The notes: a model not told the origin generated them from the letters alone. A DNA stretch of 64,000 nt from Kitasatospora sp. SUK 42 (GCF_015776785.2 NZ_LFMD02000003.1:969360-1033359), one strand, 5' to 3'; counted from the first letter of the stretch, positions 1-10,921 are shown. A program made the numbers and translations.

Positions 1-228
1 CTCGCTCGCCACCCCGGTCGGGGCCGCGTTGGCGTAGGACACCTTCGGGTGCGGGGTGAAGCCGGCCGAGTAGGCCATCGGAACGGCGGACCGGCGCAGG
101 GCGCGCTCGAAGGCGCGCTGGAAGTCGCGGTGGCTGGTGAAGCGGAGCCGGCCGCGCTTGGTGTAGCGGAGACGAATCCGCTGCACCGTCGGCGCGGGCG
201 GCGGACCGTCGGGCGTACGGCGTGCCAG
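1..228 (-). CDS. Radical SAM-linked protein, DUF2344/TIGR03936 family (partial, 3' end outside window)
   Basis: Only the first 76 or so codons are visible; the gene runs off the left edge. The translation contains RLRYTKRGRLRFTSHRD followed by AGFTPHPKVSYANAAPTG, which is the characteristic N-terminus of the TIGR03936 family that usually sits directly downstream of a TIGR03960 radical SAM protein, as here. The start is uncertain. No ATG lies in frame after the upstream TGA at about 235. A CTG at 228 has a good AAAGGA ribosome site 10 nt upstream, while a GTG at 186 has none. I chose the CTG. The biochemical role of the family is not established; the pairing with a radical SAM enzyme suggests RNA or cofactor modification, which is inference. 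Confidence 0.8.
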   Translation of the reverse strand, partial: MARRTPDGPPPAPTVQRIRLRYTKRGRLRFTSHRDFQRAFERALRRSAVPMAYSAGFTPHPKVSYANAAPTGVASE

Positions 229-393
229 GGTCGCTCAGTCCTTTAGTCAATTGTCCCCGTCCGGCGTGGCACATTCCCGCCACTGTCCGGACTCTGTCAC
301 CTCAAAGGGTACGCGCCCCGCCACCCCACTCGCTCCGCCCCTGGTCAGAGCGGCCCCTCAACCGCCGCACCAGCCGCGGACCCGGTCTCCACA

Positions 394-439
394 CGTGGGT
401 TCCCCCGCGCCGGACTGATCCGGCGCGGGGGAACCCACG
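394..439 (-). terminator. Strong hairpin downstream of the radical SAM gene
   Basis: A perfect 21-bp inverted repeat, 394-414 against 419-439, with the loop CTGA. It begins 13 bp after the stop codon of the radical SAM gene. No T-run follows on the minus strand, which is common for actinomycete terminators. It lies between two genes that are normally paired, so it may attenuate rather than fully end transcription into the downstream TIGR03936 gene. Confidence 0.75.
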
Positions 440-452
440 AGGAGCACGGGGA

Positions 453-2381
<1,929 letters not shown>

Positions 2382-2922
2382 GTACTAGGAACCCTTACGA
2401 CGTGATTCGGTGCCGCGAGTCGGCACGGGAGGGGTGACCCTCAAGGGTAGCCCAATCCGGGGATCCGCCCGTCGGCCGCGGTCCCGGCTCCCGACCGGCC
2501 CCCGACCGCCCCCCGAACAACCCCCGACCGACCCTCGGCCGACCCCCGAACGACCCTCGGCCGACCCCCGAGCGACCCATGGCGACCCCCCGTACGCCCC
2601 CGCGCGATCCGGGCCGCCCGTGCCCGCCCGTGCCCGCCCCGGCACGCGCAGTGCGCGCCCGCCGCCCGGCGCCGTCCGCCGTTGACACGCCCGGACGGCC
2701 CGTGCGGTACTGACAGGGCCCTGCCCAAGGCCCTGTACCCCTTCCGGAGAGGGGAGTTGGGTCGTACGCTCGGCCAACGCCGACTCCCCCGGCGGCCCGT
2801 CCCCCGTTCCTCCGCGACCCCTCCCCCGGGCCCGCGGAGCCCGTCCCCGGCCCGCAGGCCGCGTCCGGCGGCGCGCGCACGCCCGCGCCCCGGCGGCCGT
2901 ACGACCGGTCGCAAGGAGAACC
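2382..2922. other. 541-bp divergent intergenic region with tandem repeats
   Basis: No gene is supported here. It should hold the promoters of the radical SAM gene (minus) and of the M14 peptidase (plus), but I see no clear -10/-35 pair. About 2490-2660 is very C-rich and repetitive: a 22-bp unit (CGACCCTCGGCCGACCCCCG plus two bases) occurs at 2529-2550 and 2551-2572 with one mismatch, flanked by partial copies. A TGCCCGCCCG pair lies at about 2619-2640. Confidence 0.6.
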
Positions 2923-4224
2923 ATGACCGACACCGGTCGGCGGGTCCGGCCCCTGCGGACCCTCGACGCCCGGCCGGCCCGCTACCCCTCGCAGGCGCAG
3001 GCCGAGTCCGCGGCCAGGCGGCTCGCCCTGCGCCACCCGGACCGCTGCCGACTGCGCGAGGTGGGCCGCTCCCGGGCCGGCCGCCCGCTGCTGCTGCTCT
3101 CCGTCGACCGCGGCCCGCGCGCCGCGCTGGTGGTCGGCGGCCCGCACCCCAACGAGCCGATCGGCACGGCCTCCGCCGTCCGCCTGGCCGAGGTGCTGCT
3201 GGAGCGCCCCGCCCGCCCCGGCCTGTCCTGGCACCTGCTGCTCTGCCTGGATCCGGACGGCGCCGCGCTCAACGCCGGCTGGCTGGACGGCCCGCTCACC
3301 ATGCGCCGCCACTACGAGCACTTCTTCCGCCCCGCCTTCGAGGAGCAGCCCGAGCTGCTGCCCGCCCCCGGCTCCGGCCGCCCGCCGATGCCGGAGAGCG
3401 TGGCGCTGACCGGCCTGATCGACGAGCTGCGCCCGTTCCTCCAGTGCTCGCTGCACGGGGTGGACTTCGGCGGCGCCTTCGTGCAGCTGACCGACCCGGT
3501 ACGCGGCCTGGCCGAGCGCTTCGCCCGTTCCGCGGACCGGGCCGGTCTGCCGCTGGACGTGGACTCCTACGACGCGGTCGGCTGGACCAGCCCCGCGCCG
3601 GGCACCTACCTGATGCCGACGCCCGGCAGCGCGGACACCTCCCGGGCGCTGCCGGACGAACCCGAGCTGTCCACCTGGTCGTACGCCGCCCGGTACGGCG
3701 CGGTCACGGCCGTCCTGGAGGTTCCGATGTGGGCGGTGGACGCGGTCGGCGACGGCCGTCCGCACCCGGCCGGGCCGCAGGCCGTGCGGGACGCCGCGCA
3801 CGGGCTCACCGAGCGCGCCGAGGAGCTGTCCGCGCTGCTCGCCCGCGTCCCGGCGCAGGCCCGGAAGGAGCACGGGCCGCTGGTGCGCACCGCCGAGTTC
3901 AATCTGGCGGTGGCGCCGCGGGTGGCCGACGAGTGGCTGGAGCTCTGGTGCCCCCGGCCGTTGAGCGCCTCCCGGGCGACCACCGCCGGGCTGGTGGCCG
4001 CCCGGCTGCCGCTGCGGGTCGCCTCGATCCTGCTGCGGCTGCTCGCCGATGCCCGCGGTCCGGCCGCGGAGGCCGCCCGTGAGCGCGCCCGGGCCGTGGT
4101 CACCGAGAGCCTGGACCGGCTGCGCCACCGTTTCGGCGCCCGCTGGGTGCCGGTCCAGGAGCAGTTGGCGCACCAGACCCGCGCGGTGCTCACCGCCGCC
4201 GACTGCCTGCTCCAGCCGATCTGA
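2923..4224 (+). CDS. M14-family zinc carboxypeptidase-like protein
   Basis: 433 residues, probably cytoplasmic because no signal peptide is visible. The zinc site of the M14 fold can be followed: H75 and E78 in GGPHPNEPIGT, the third ligand H178 in QCSLHGVDFGG, and a C-terminal glutamate (E266, in VLEVPMW) at the place of the catalytic base. It would hydrolyse a C-terminal amino acid or a similar amide; the substrate cannot be told from sequence. The ATG has AAGGAG 6 nt upstream. The gene converges on the SGNH hydrolase, with only 7 bp between the two stop codons and no obvious terminator hairpin in that gap. Confidence 0.85.
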   Translation: MTDTGRRVRPLRTLDARPARYPSQAQAESAARRLALRHPDRCRLREVGRSRAGRPLLLLSVDRGPRAALVVGGPHPNEPIGTASAVRLAEVLLERPARPGLSWHLLLCLDPDGAALNAGWLDGPLTMRRHYEHFFRPAFEEQPELLPAPGSGRPPMPESVALTGLIDELRPFLQCSLHGVDFGGAFVQLTDPVRGLAERFARSADRAGLPLDVDSYDAVGWTSPAPGTYLMPTPGSADTSRALPDEPELSTWSYAARYGAVTAVLEVPMWAVDAVGDGRPHPAGPQAVRDAAHGLTERAEELSALLARVPAQARKEHGPLVRTAEFNLAVAPRVADEWLELWCPRPLSASRATTAGLVAARLPLRVASILLRLLADARGPAAEAARERARAVVTESLDRLRHRFGARWVPVQEQLAHQTRAVLTAADCLLQPI

Positions 4225-4231
4225 CGCATAG

Positions 4232-5299
4232 TCAACCATCAAGCAGTGAGCGGAGGATGGGCCCGATCTGGCCCGCCAGCCGGTGCTCGCCCGCGGGCGT
4301 CGGGTGCAGTCCGTCCACGTACACCTCCTCGGCCTCGGCGAGCGGCAGCACCTGCCGCCCGTCGATCAGGTGCAGCCGGGTGTCGCCGAGCCCCTGGAGC
4401 ACCCGGACGGCGTCGCCGGTGAGTTCGCGGATGCCCGCCAGGGTGAGTCCGGCGGCGTTGACGGTCTGCTCGCGTTCCACCGAGGGCAGCGCGGCGACCA
4501 CGGCGATCTCCGCGTCGGGCTGCGCGTCCCGGATCGTCTCGACGAAGCCGCACACCGCCGGCCCCCAGCTGCGCGCGGTGAACGCGCCGCGCAGGTAGGC
4601 GTTGGTGCCGATCTCCAGGGTGACCAGTTCGGCCGGGGTGTCCCGGACGACCCGGGCGACCAGCGGGTCCAGGTAGGCCTCGCCGGCGAAGCCGAGGTTG
4701 CGCAGCCGCCAGCCGTGCCGCCGGGCGACGAGCGAGGCCCAGCTCTCGGACGGCCCGTGCGGGTACATCGCGTGGGTCAGCGAACTCCCGTACGCCACCC
4801 AGCGCGCGCCGTCCCGCCGTGCCGGTTCCAGCAGTCGGTGGCCGTGGAAGCCGACCGGCCCCAGCCAGGTGCGGGAGAGCTGCGGCAGCCACACCTCGAC
4901 GTCGGCGGGCTTTCCCGGCAGCGCCACGGCGAGGCGGCCGGTTCCACCGCCCGCCGGGCGCCAGCGGTGGGCGAGGCGGCCGTCGACCAGGACGTCCAGC
5001 GGTCCGTCGCCGGGCTCCGCCGCGAGTTCCAGCAGCAGCCGGTCGGCGTCGGTGCGGACGGCGAAGCGGGCGCCGACCGGGAGTCGGGCGAGCCGGGCGA
5101 AGTTGGCGGAGAGCGTGGTGGCGACGCGCTCCTGTGGCAGGCGCAGCGGCAGCAGGAGGCCGCCCCGGGCCTCGAAGCCGCAGATCCCGTCCCAGCCGAG
5201 CCGTGGATCGTCCGGCGCCAGGTTCTCGGCCGCACCGTCCGGGCCCGTCACGCCCGCCCGATCCCGCCCCGTCAGGTCCGGCCCCATCTCCTGCCCCAT
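4232..5299 (-). CDS. SGNH/GDSL-type hydrolase with N-terminal beta-sandwich-like domain
   Basis: 355 residues. The C-terminal half carries the SGNH blocks: GSSLTH (nucleophile S173 by alignment with GDSL), a conserved Gly in block II (GFAGEAYL), EIGTNAY (N233) and DGLHPTPAGE (D329 and H332, completing the triad). The first about 155 residues look like the beta-rich domain found before the catalytic domain in SsfX3-type esterases. The predicted activity is an esterase, lipase or acyl hydrolase. No signal peptide is seen. The ATG at 5299 follows a G-rich tract; an internal ATG at 5287 (MGPDLTG) is an alternative start. Substrate unknown. Confidence 0.85.
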   Translation of the reverse strand: MGQEMGPDLTGRDRAGVTGPDGAAENLAPDDPRLGWDGICGFEARGGLLLPLRLPQERVATTLSANFARLARLPVGARFAVRTDADRLLLELAAEPGDGPLDVLVDGRLAHRWRPAGGGTGRLAVALPGKPADVEVWLPQLSRTWLGPVGFHGHRLLEPARRDGARWVAYGSSLTHAMYPHGPSESWASLVARRHGWRLRNLGFAGEAYLDPLVARVVRDTPAELVTLEIGTNAYLRGAFTARSWGPAVCGFVETIRDAQPDAEIAVVAALPSVEREQTVNAAGLTLAGIRELTGDAVRVLQGLGDTRLHLIDGRQVLPLAEAEEVYVDGLHPTPAGEHRLAGQIGPILRSLLDG

Positions 5300-5349
5300 G
5301 TCCCGCCCCCCAAGTTCATCTCACCCGAAACAATCTGATGTTCAATCAC

Positions 5350-5366
5350 CTACACTGCGAACGTAG
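5350..5366. promoter_or_regulatory. Candidate MarR operator upstream of the MarR-nitroreductase pair
   Basis: Within an AT-rich gap, CTACACTGCGAACGTAG has inverted CTAC/GTAG ends and a partly symmetric centre. It lies about 75 bp before the MarR start, a place where MarR proteins usually repress their own operons. Weak symmetry; only a candidate. Confidence 0.3.
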
Positions 5367-5442
5367 CTCGGCAAATCATCTTCCGTCAAACATTCTCTGG
5401 GGAGCGTTATGCTGCTGACCGTCCACCACCGAAGGAGCCCCG

Positions 5443-5949
5443 ATGGCCACCGCCCCCCGGACCTCCCGCCCCAGTTCGCCCAGCCGGGCGGACGACACCG
5501 GCCAACGCCGCCGCTACTTCGCAGCCCTGACCCGGGAGCGCCCCGACGTCGCACTCTGCCGAGCCACCACCCTGGTCGCCCGCAGCATCGACGCGCAGCT
5601 CGCCGACGGCCCGTTGACGGTGGCCCAGCACCTGGTGCTGAAGATGCTGGACGCGGTCGGCAGCTGCTCCCAGCAGGAGCTGAGCGAGCAGCTGCGGATA
5701 GACCGCAGCGTGATGGTCGGCTGCGTGGACGGTCTGGAGGACGCCGGCCTGGTGCTCCGCGAGCGCCACCCGCTCGACCGCCGCGCCTACGCCGTCACCC
5801 TCACCGCCGAGGGCCGCACCGCGCTCGCCGAGGCCGAACTGGCCATGGCCCCGGTCCTGGAGCGCACCTTCGCGCCGCTCACCCCGCAGGAGCGGCAGAC
5901 CCTGATCAGCCTCACCCGCAAGCTCCTCGCCCTGCCGCCGGCCGACTGA
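5443..5949 (+). CDS. MarR-family transcriptional regulator
   Basis: 168 residues. A winged helix-turn-helix is evident: SQQELSEQLRIDRSVMVGCVDGLEDAGLV (recognition region), then the wing with RERHPLDRRAYAVTLTAEG, the DxR motif typical of MarR. The ATG has GAAGGAG at a good distance. A nitroreductase gene follows after 49 bp on the same strand, so the regulator most likely controls that enzyme together with itself. MarR proteins usually respond to phenolic or redox-active compounds, which fits a flavin reductase target. The ligand is unknown. Confidence 0.93.
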   Translation: MATAPRTSRPSSPSRADDTGQRRRYFAALTRERPDVALCRATTLVARSIDAQLADGPLTVAQHLVLKMLDAVGSCSQQELSEQLRIDRSVMVGCVDGLEDAGLVLRERHPLDRRAYAVTLTAEGRTALAEAELAMAPVLERTFAPLTPQERQTLISLTRKLLALPPAD

Positions 5950-5998
5950 CGCCCACCGGGCCCGGCTGCCCAGGGCACCCGACCCCGGAGGCCGCCCC

Positions 5999-6652
5999 GT
6001 GCCGCACCCCGCCCTGACCCCCGACGAGCTGCTCACCACCACCCGCGCCGTCCGCAAGCGCCTCGACCTCACCCGCCCGGTGGAACGCCCGCTGATCGAG
6101 GAGTGCCTGGCCCTCGCGACCCAGGCGCCCACCGGCCGCAACCGCCAGCGCTGGGACTTCGTGGTCGTCACCGACCCTCAGCGCCGCGCCGCCCTGGCCG
6201 AGTTCTACCGGCTCGGCCTGGTCCGCCCCCGACAGCGGACCGCCGCCACCGGCGTGGACCGCACCACCGGCGACCACCACCGCCGCGTCCGGCTCGCCGA
6301 GAGCGCCCAGCACCTGTTCGACCACCTGCACGAGGTGCCCGTCCTGGTGGTGCCGTGCATCCGGATCAAGGACCGGCGCGAGCTGGACACCCACGTCGGC
6401 CAGGCCAACACCTGGGGTTCGATCCTCCCGGCCACCTGGCAGTTCATGCTCGCCGCCCGCTCCCGCGGCCTCGGCACCGCCTGGACCACCGCGCACCTGC
6501 ACTACGAGCGCGAGGCCGCCGCCGTGCTCGGCCTCCCGTACGAGACCGTCGCGCAGGCCGCCCTGATCCCGCTCGCGCACACCCTGGGCACCGACTTCCG
6601 CCCCGGCCCCCGGGTCGCCACCGCCGACATCGCCCACTGGGACACCTGGTAG
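5999..6652 (+). CDS. Nitroreductase family protein (FMN-dependent)
   Basis: 217 residues. The N-terminus has the family's FMN-phosphate contact (TTRAVRKRLDLTRPV) and the APTGRNRQRWDFVVV segment, and the C-terminal part has GLGTAWTTAHLHYE, with the helix that packs over the flavin. It should reduce nitro groups or quinones using NAD(P)H. The GTG start has CCGGAGG 7 nt upstream; a following MarR operon context suggests induction by an electrophilic or aromatic compound. The gene ends before a strong hairpin and converges on rodA. Confidence 0.88.
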   Translation: MPHPALTPDELLTTTRAVRKRLDLTRPVERPLIEECLALATQAPTGRNRQRWDFVVVTDPQRRAALAEFYRLGLVRPRQRTAATGVDRTTGDHHRRVRLAESAQHLFDHLHEVPVLVVPCIRIKDRRELDTHVGQANTWGSILPATWQFMLAARSRGLGTAWTTAHLHYEREAAAVLGLPYETVAQAALIPLAHTLGTDFRPGPRVATADIAHWDTW

Positions 6653-6675
6653 CCCACCGCACGCACGGCCCACGC

Positions 6676-6712
6676 GAAGGGGCCGGCCCGGGAGTCCCGG
6701 ACCGGCCCCTTC
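6676..6712. terminator. Bidirectional terminator between nitroreductase and rodA
   Basis: A GC-rich hairpin of about 18 bp with one mismatch: GAAGGGGCCGG on the left and CCGGCCCCTTC on the right. It sits between the two convergent stop codons and can serve both genes. Confidence 0.8.
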
Positions 6713-6725
6713 GGAGGACGGGCGA

Positions 6726-7925
6726 TCAGGCCGCTATCGGCCGCTGGCTGCGCACCGCCTGGAGCAGCCCGATGCCGATCCAGACCGCGAACATCGAGGA
6801 TCCCCCGTAGGAGACGAAGGGCAGCGGGATGCCCGCGACCGGCATGATGCCCAGGCACATCCCTATGTTCTCGAAGGCCTGGAAGGAGAGCCAGGCGATG
6901 ATCCCGGCCGACACGATCGTCCCGTACAGGTCGGTCGCCTGGCGGGCGATCCGGCAGGCCCGCCACAGGATCACGCCGACCAGCGCGATGATCGCCAGCG
7001 CGCCGACGAAGCCCAGCTCCTCACCGGCGACGGTGAACACGAAGTCGGTCTGCTGCTCCGGCACGAACTGCCCGACGGTCTGCGTCCCGTGGAACAGCCC
7101 CTTGCCGGTCAGCCCGCCCGAGCCGATCGCGATCCGGGCCTGCGCGGTGTTGTAGCCGACGCCGTTCGGGTCCAGCTGCGGGTTGGCGAAGGCGGCGAAG
7201 CGGTCGATCTGGTACTGGCTCAGCAGCCCGAGCTTCCAGACCGCGACGCTCCCGCCGACGCCGACCACCAGCAGGCCGACCACCCAGCGGTTGGCCGCGC
7301 CCGAGCCGAGCAGGATGCCCAGCACTATCGCGGACATCACCATGACCGACCCGGCGTCCGGCATCAGCAGCACCAGGCCCATCGGCACGCAGGCCCAGAT
7401 CAGCCCACGGAACACCGCCCGGTGCGAGGGGAACTCCCGTTCCCCCGCGTCCACCTGGTCCGCCAGCACGACCGCCATCGACAGCAGGATCGCCAGCTTC
7501 GCGAACTCGGCCGGCTGGACCGAGAAGCCGCCGCCGAGCTGGATCCACGAGTGCGCGCCGTTGATGGTCGAGCCCAGCGGGCTGAGCGTGGCCATCAGCA
7601 GCAGCATCACGCCGGCGTAGAAGAACGGCACGATGGTGCGGAAGCGCCGACTCCCTATCGCTATCACCACGGCGCACAGCACCAGCCCGACCACGACGTT
7701 GGTCAGGTGCCGGTACAGGAAGTACTGCGGGTCCCCGTGGGTCAGGTTGTCGCGCCCCCGGGTGGCCGACCAGACCAGCAGCGAGCTGCCGAGCGACAGG
7801 GCCAGCGCGGCCAGCAGCAGTATCCAGTCCAGCCGCCACAGCGGCGAGTCCTTGGCCAGGGCCTTGGAGACCCCGGTGCGCTGCGGGCTCAGCCGCAGCT
7901 GCCGGTAGGAGCCGTAGGAGGTCAT
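6726..7925 (-). CDS. rodA: RodA-type SEDS peptidoglycan glycosyltransferase
   Basis: 399 residues with about ten hydrophobic segments. It polymerises lipid II into glycan strands together with the class B PBP encoded just upstream. SEDS landmarks are present: GAHSWIQLGGFSVQP-like loop (GGGFSVQPAE), the acidic D190 in LMPDAGS, and VPEQQTDFVF (D294) before AGEELGF, which is diagnostic for the RodA/FtsW/SpoVE family. The start codon overlaps the mrdA stop as ATGA, showing translational coupling. It is the last gene of the mreB-mreC-mreD-mrdA-rodA operon and ends at a hairpin. The operon context favours a growth/sporulation wall role rather than FtsW function in division. Confidence 0.95.
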   Translation of the reverse strand: MTSYGSYRQLRLSPQRTGVSKALAKDSPLWRLDWILLLAALALSLGSSLLVWSATRGRDNLTHGDPQYFLYRHLTNVVVGLVLCAVVIAIGSRRFRTIVPFFYAGVMLLLMATLSPLGSTINGAHSWIQLGGGFSVQPAEFAKLAILLSMAVVLADQVDAGEREFPSHRAVFRGLIWACVPMGLVLLMPDAGSVMVMSAIVLGILLGSGAANRWVVGLLVVGVGGSVAVWKLGLLSQYQIDRFAAFANPQLDPNGVGYNTAQARIAIGSGGLTGKGLFHGTQTVGQFVPEQQTDFVFTVAGEELGFVGALAIIALVGVILWRACRIARQATDLYGTIVSAGIIAWLSFQAFENIGMCLGIMPVAGIPLPFVSYGGSSMFAVWIGIGLLQAVRSQRPIAA

Positions 7926-10222
7926 GACCGCCCCCTTCCCGGGCCTCGGTTCGGTTCGAGCGCGGCGTCGGCCGCGGTGTACGGGGCCTGGCCGTCGGCC
8001 GGCGGCATCGGGTCGAGGAAGGTCGCGGCCAGGGCCGGACCGGACTGCGCCGAGGCGGCGTCGAACGGCACCGGGGCCTGGAGCACCGCGCCGGTGGCCT
8101 GGTCGACGGTGTAGGAGGCCGGCTTGATGATCGCGGTGCCGTCCGGGTTGAACTTCGGCAGCTCGGCCTGCGGCGCCGGCAGCAGCGCCTTGCCGTTGTC
8201 GATGTTGCCCTTGTCGTCCACGCCGTACAGCGACTGGTAGATCCGGCGGACGGCGTCACCGGAACCGCCGGAGCCGGTGCCACCCTGGCTTATCGTCATG
8301 ACGACCGCGTAGTCCTTGCTGTACGTCGTCAGCCAGGAGGTGGTCTGCTTGCCCTCGACCTCGGCGGTGCCGGTCTTGGCGTGCAGCTCGATCTTGTTCT
8401 GCGGCCAGCCGGCCCCGGCGAACTTCCAGGCGGCGGTACCGCTGGTGATGACGCCCGCGGTGGCCTGGTCGATGTAGCTGAGCAGCTTCTGGTCGCCGGG
8501 GAACTTGGCGTCCTCGTGCGGGGCGATCTCGCGGACGAGGTCCCCGCTCGGGCTTATCACCGCCTTGGCGATGGTCGGCCGGTAGAAGGTGCCGCCGTTG
8601 GCCAGCGCCGAGTAGATCCGGGCCATCTGGACCGGGGTGACCAGGGTGTCGCCCTGCCCGATCGCGAAGTTGACGGCGTCACCGGCGCGCATCTGGTAGC
8701 CGTCGACGCAGTTCTCCCGGGCGATCTGGTCGGAGAAGCTGTTGCCGCCCTTCTGCGCCTGCGCGCACCAGGCGTCCTTGTTGTTGTCGTAGAAGGACTG
8801 CTTCCACTGCCGGTCCGGCACCCGGCCGGGGACCTCGGACGGCAGGTCGATGCCGGTCTTGGCGCCGAGGCCGAACTCGTGGGCGGTCTTGAAGAACCAG
8901 TCGCCCGGATCCTTCTTCGGCTTGATGCCGCCGTCCTTCATCCACTGGTCGTACGCCAGGCCGTAGAAGACGGTGTCGCAGGAGACCTCCAGCGCCTTCT
9001 CCAGGGAGATCTGGCCGAAGTTCTCGCTCTCGAAGTTCTTGAACTCGCGACCGCCGATGGTCATGCTCTTCGGGCAGTCGTAGTGGCCGTCGAGCGAGTA
9101 GCCGGCCTGCACGGCGGCGGTGGTGGAGACGACCTTGAAGGTCGAGCCGGGGGCGGACTGGCCCTGTATGGCCCGGTTCAGCAGCGGGAAGTTGGAGTCC
9201 TTGCCGGTCAGCGTCTGGTAGTCCTTGCCGCTGATGCCGCCCACCCAGAGGTTGGGGTCGTACGTCGGCGCGCTCGCCATCGCGATGATCCGGCCGGTGT
9301 GCACGTCCATCACGACGGCGGCGCCGGAGTCGGCCTCGTAGTTGCGGTTGGTGACCTTGTCGAAGGTGTTCCGGGCGTCGGCCATGGCCTGCGCCAGGTT
9401 GTCCTCGACCACCTTCTGCACCCGGGCGTCGATGCTGGTGACCAGGTTGTTGCCGGTCTGCGGGGCGACGGTGCCGGCGGTGCCGATCACCCGGCCGAGG
9501 TTGTCCACCTCCAGCTTGGTGACGCCCGCGGTGCCGCGCAGGTCGCGGTCGTACACCGACTCCAGGCCGGCCCGGCCGATCTGGTCGGCCGGCAGGTAGC
9601 GGTCCAGTCCGCTCTTGTCGGCGGTCTTGCTGACCTCGTCGTCGGTGACCGGCGAGAGGTAGCCGAGCACCTGGGCCATGTTCGCGCCCTCGGCACCGGT
9701 GTAGCGGCGCAGGGCGGTGGGCTGCGCGGTGATCCCGGGGAAGTCCTCGCGGCGCTCCATTATCTGCATCGCCTGCTGGGTGGTCGCGTCCTTGGTGACC
9801 GGGATCGGCTGGTAGGGAGAACCGTTCCAGCAGGGCTGCGGGGTCTTGGCGTCGCAGAGCCGGACCTTCTCCTGCACGTCCTTGGCGGGCATCCCGAGCA
9901 CGTCGGCCAGCCGGGCCAGGACCGCCTTGCCGCCGTCCTTCTGCTGGAGCAGCGAGGTGCGGCTGACGGAGACCACCAGCCGGGTCTCGTTGCCGGCCAG
10001 GACCCGCCCGGAGGCGTCCAGGATCTCGCCGCGGACGGACGGTTCGACCACCTCGCGGATGTGGTTGCCGGTCGCCTTGGCGGTGTACTCCTTGGCGTTG
10101 CGGATCTGCAGGTACCACAGCCGCCCGCCGAGGGTGGCGAGCAGCGACAGCACCAGGATCTGCAGCACCACCAGACGGATCGTCACCCGCCGGGTGCGGC
10201 CGGTCTCGGGGATGTTGCTCAC
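7922..10222 (-). CDS. mrdA: Penicillin-binding protein 2, class B transpeptidase
   Basis: 766 residues. A single N-terminal membrane anchor (about 15-36) is followed by the PBP dimer domain with RGEILDASGRVLA (about 64-76) and the transpeptidase domain. Catalytic motifs are S360-TFK, S414-CD in place of SxN, and K616-TG. It cross-links peptidoglycan as the partner of RodA. The C-terminus ends in a Pro/Ala-rich tail. The GTG start has a GGAG about 10 nt upstream. Upstream lies mreD; downstream rodA overlaps by ATGA. A long loop with three or more cysteines (C123, C131, C486, C505) is notable and may form disulfides outside the membrane. Confidence 0.95.
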   Translation of the reverse strand: MSNIPETGRTRRVTIRLVVLQILVLSLLATLGGRLWYLQIRNAKEYTAKATGNHIREVVEPSVRGEILDASGRVLAGNETRLVVSVSRTSLLQQKDGGKAVLARLADVLGMPAKDVQEKVRLCDAKTPQPCWNGSPYQPIPVTKDATTQQAMQIMERREDFPGITAQPTALRRYTGAEGANMAQVLGYLSPVTDDEVSKTADKSGLDRYLPADQIGRAGLESVYDRDLRGTAGVTKLEVDNLGRVIGTAGTVAPQTGNNLVTSIDARVQKVVEDNLAQAMADARNTFDKVTNRNYEADSGAAVVMDVHTGRIIAMASAPTYDPNLWVGGISGKDYQTLTGKDSNFPLLNRAIQGQSAPGSTFKVVSTTAAVQAGYSLDGHYDCPKSMTIGGREFKNFESENFGQISLEKALEVSCDTVFYGLAYDQWMKDGGIKPKKDPGDWFFKTAHEFGLGAKTGIDLPSEVPGRVPDRQWKQSFYDNNKDAWCAQAQKGGNSFSDQIARENCVDGYQMRAGDAVNFAIGQGDTLVTPVQMARIYSALANGGTFYRPTIAKAVISPSGDLVREIAPHEDAKFPGDQKLLSYIDQATAGVITSGTAAWKFAGAGWPQNKIELHAKTGTAEVEGKQTTSWLTTYSKDYAVVMTISQGGTGSGGSGDAVRRIYQSLYGVDDKGNIDNGKALLPAPQAELPKFNPDGTAIIKPASYTVDQATGAVLQAPVPFDAASAQSGPALAATFLDPMPPADGQAPYTAADAALEPNRGPGRGRS

Positions 10223-10279
10223 GTCTCGTGCGCTCCAGGATACGGGAAGGTCAGGAGGTCGGGGGCCGGGACGGGCCGG

Positions 10280-10921
10280 TTACGGGCGCCGGGCGAAGCC
10301 GGGCACGCGCCGCTTCTTGTAGGACGGGCCGGACGAGATGTCACGCGTGGTCCGGTAGCGGGCCAGCGAGCCCAGGCCCGGGCCGCCCTCGTCGTCGTCG
10401 CTGGCGGCGGCCACCGGGTCGCGGCCGAAGCGGCGGCCGAACATCATCACCAGCGGCACCACGAACGGGGCCAGCAGCAGGTCGTACAGCAGGGCGCTGA
10501 TCACCAGGCCGCCGAGGCCGACGTGCCGGGCCGCGGTGTCGCCGACCAGGGCGCCGACCGTCGCGTACAGCAGGGTGGAGGCGATCGACGCGGCGCCGAC
10601 CACCAGCAGCGAGCCGAAGACGGAGCGCTGGCGGCCGTACTCGGAGCGCAGCAGCCCGGCGGCGTAGCCCATCAGACAGAGCACCAGCGCGTAGCGGCCG
10701 ATCGCGTGGTCGGAGGGCGGCGCGAGGTCGGCCAGCAGGCCGGCCGAGAAGCCGACCAGGCAGCCGCCGGTCGGGCCGTAGACCATGGCCAGGCCGACCA
10801 CGACCAGCAGCAGTATGTCCGGGGTGGCCCCCGGGAGCTGGAGCCGGCCGAACACGCTGACCTGGAGGATCAGGCCGAGCAGGATCAGGACGGCGGAGAC
10901 GGGGATGCGGGCGAGGCGCAT
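10280..10921 (-). CDS. mreD: Rod shape-determining protein MreD
   Basis: 213 residues with about five membrane segments in the first 165 residues (for example ILLGLILQVSVFG and DILLLVVVGLAMVYG), then a charged cytoplasmic tail ending in SYKKRRVPGF. MreD is the integral membrane member of the Mre complex and links MreC to the wall synthases. The ATG follows the mreC stop by 3 bp. The position between mreC and mrdA supports the call. The charged tail is longer than in rod-shaped bacteria, which I would expect for the actinomycete form. Confidence 0.93.
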   Translation of the reverse strand: MRLARIPVSAVLILLGLILQVSVFGRLQLPGATPDILLLVVVGLAMVYGPTGGCLVGFSAGLLADLAPPSDHAIGRYALVLCLMGYAAGLLRSEYGRQRSVFGSLLVVGAASIASTLLYATVGALVGDTAARHVGLGGLVISALLYDLLLAPFVVPLVMMFGRRFGRDPVAAASDDDEGGPGLGSLARYRTTRDISSGPSYKKRRVPGFARRP

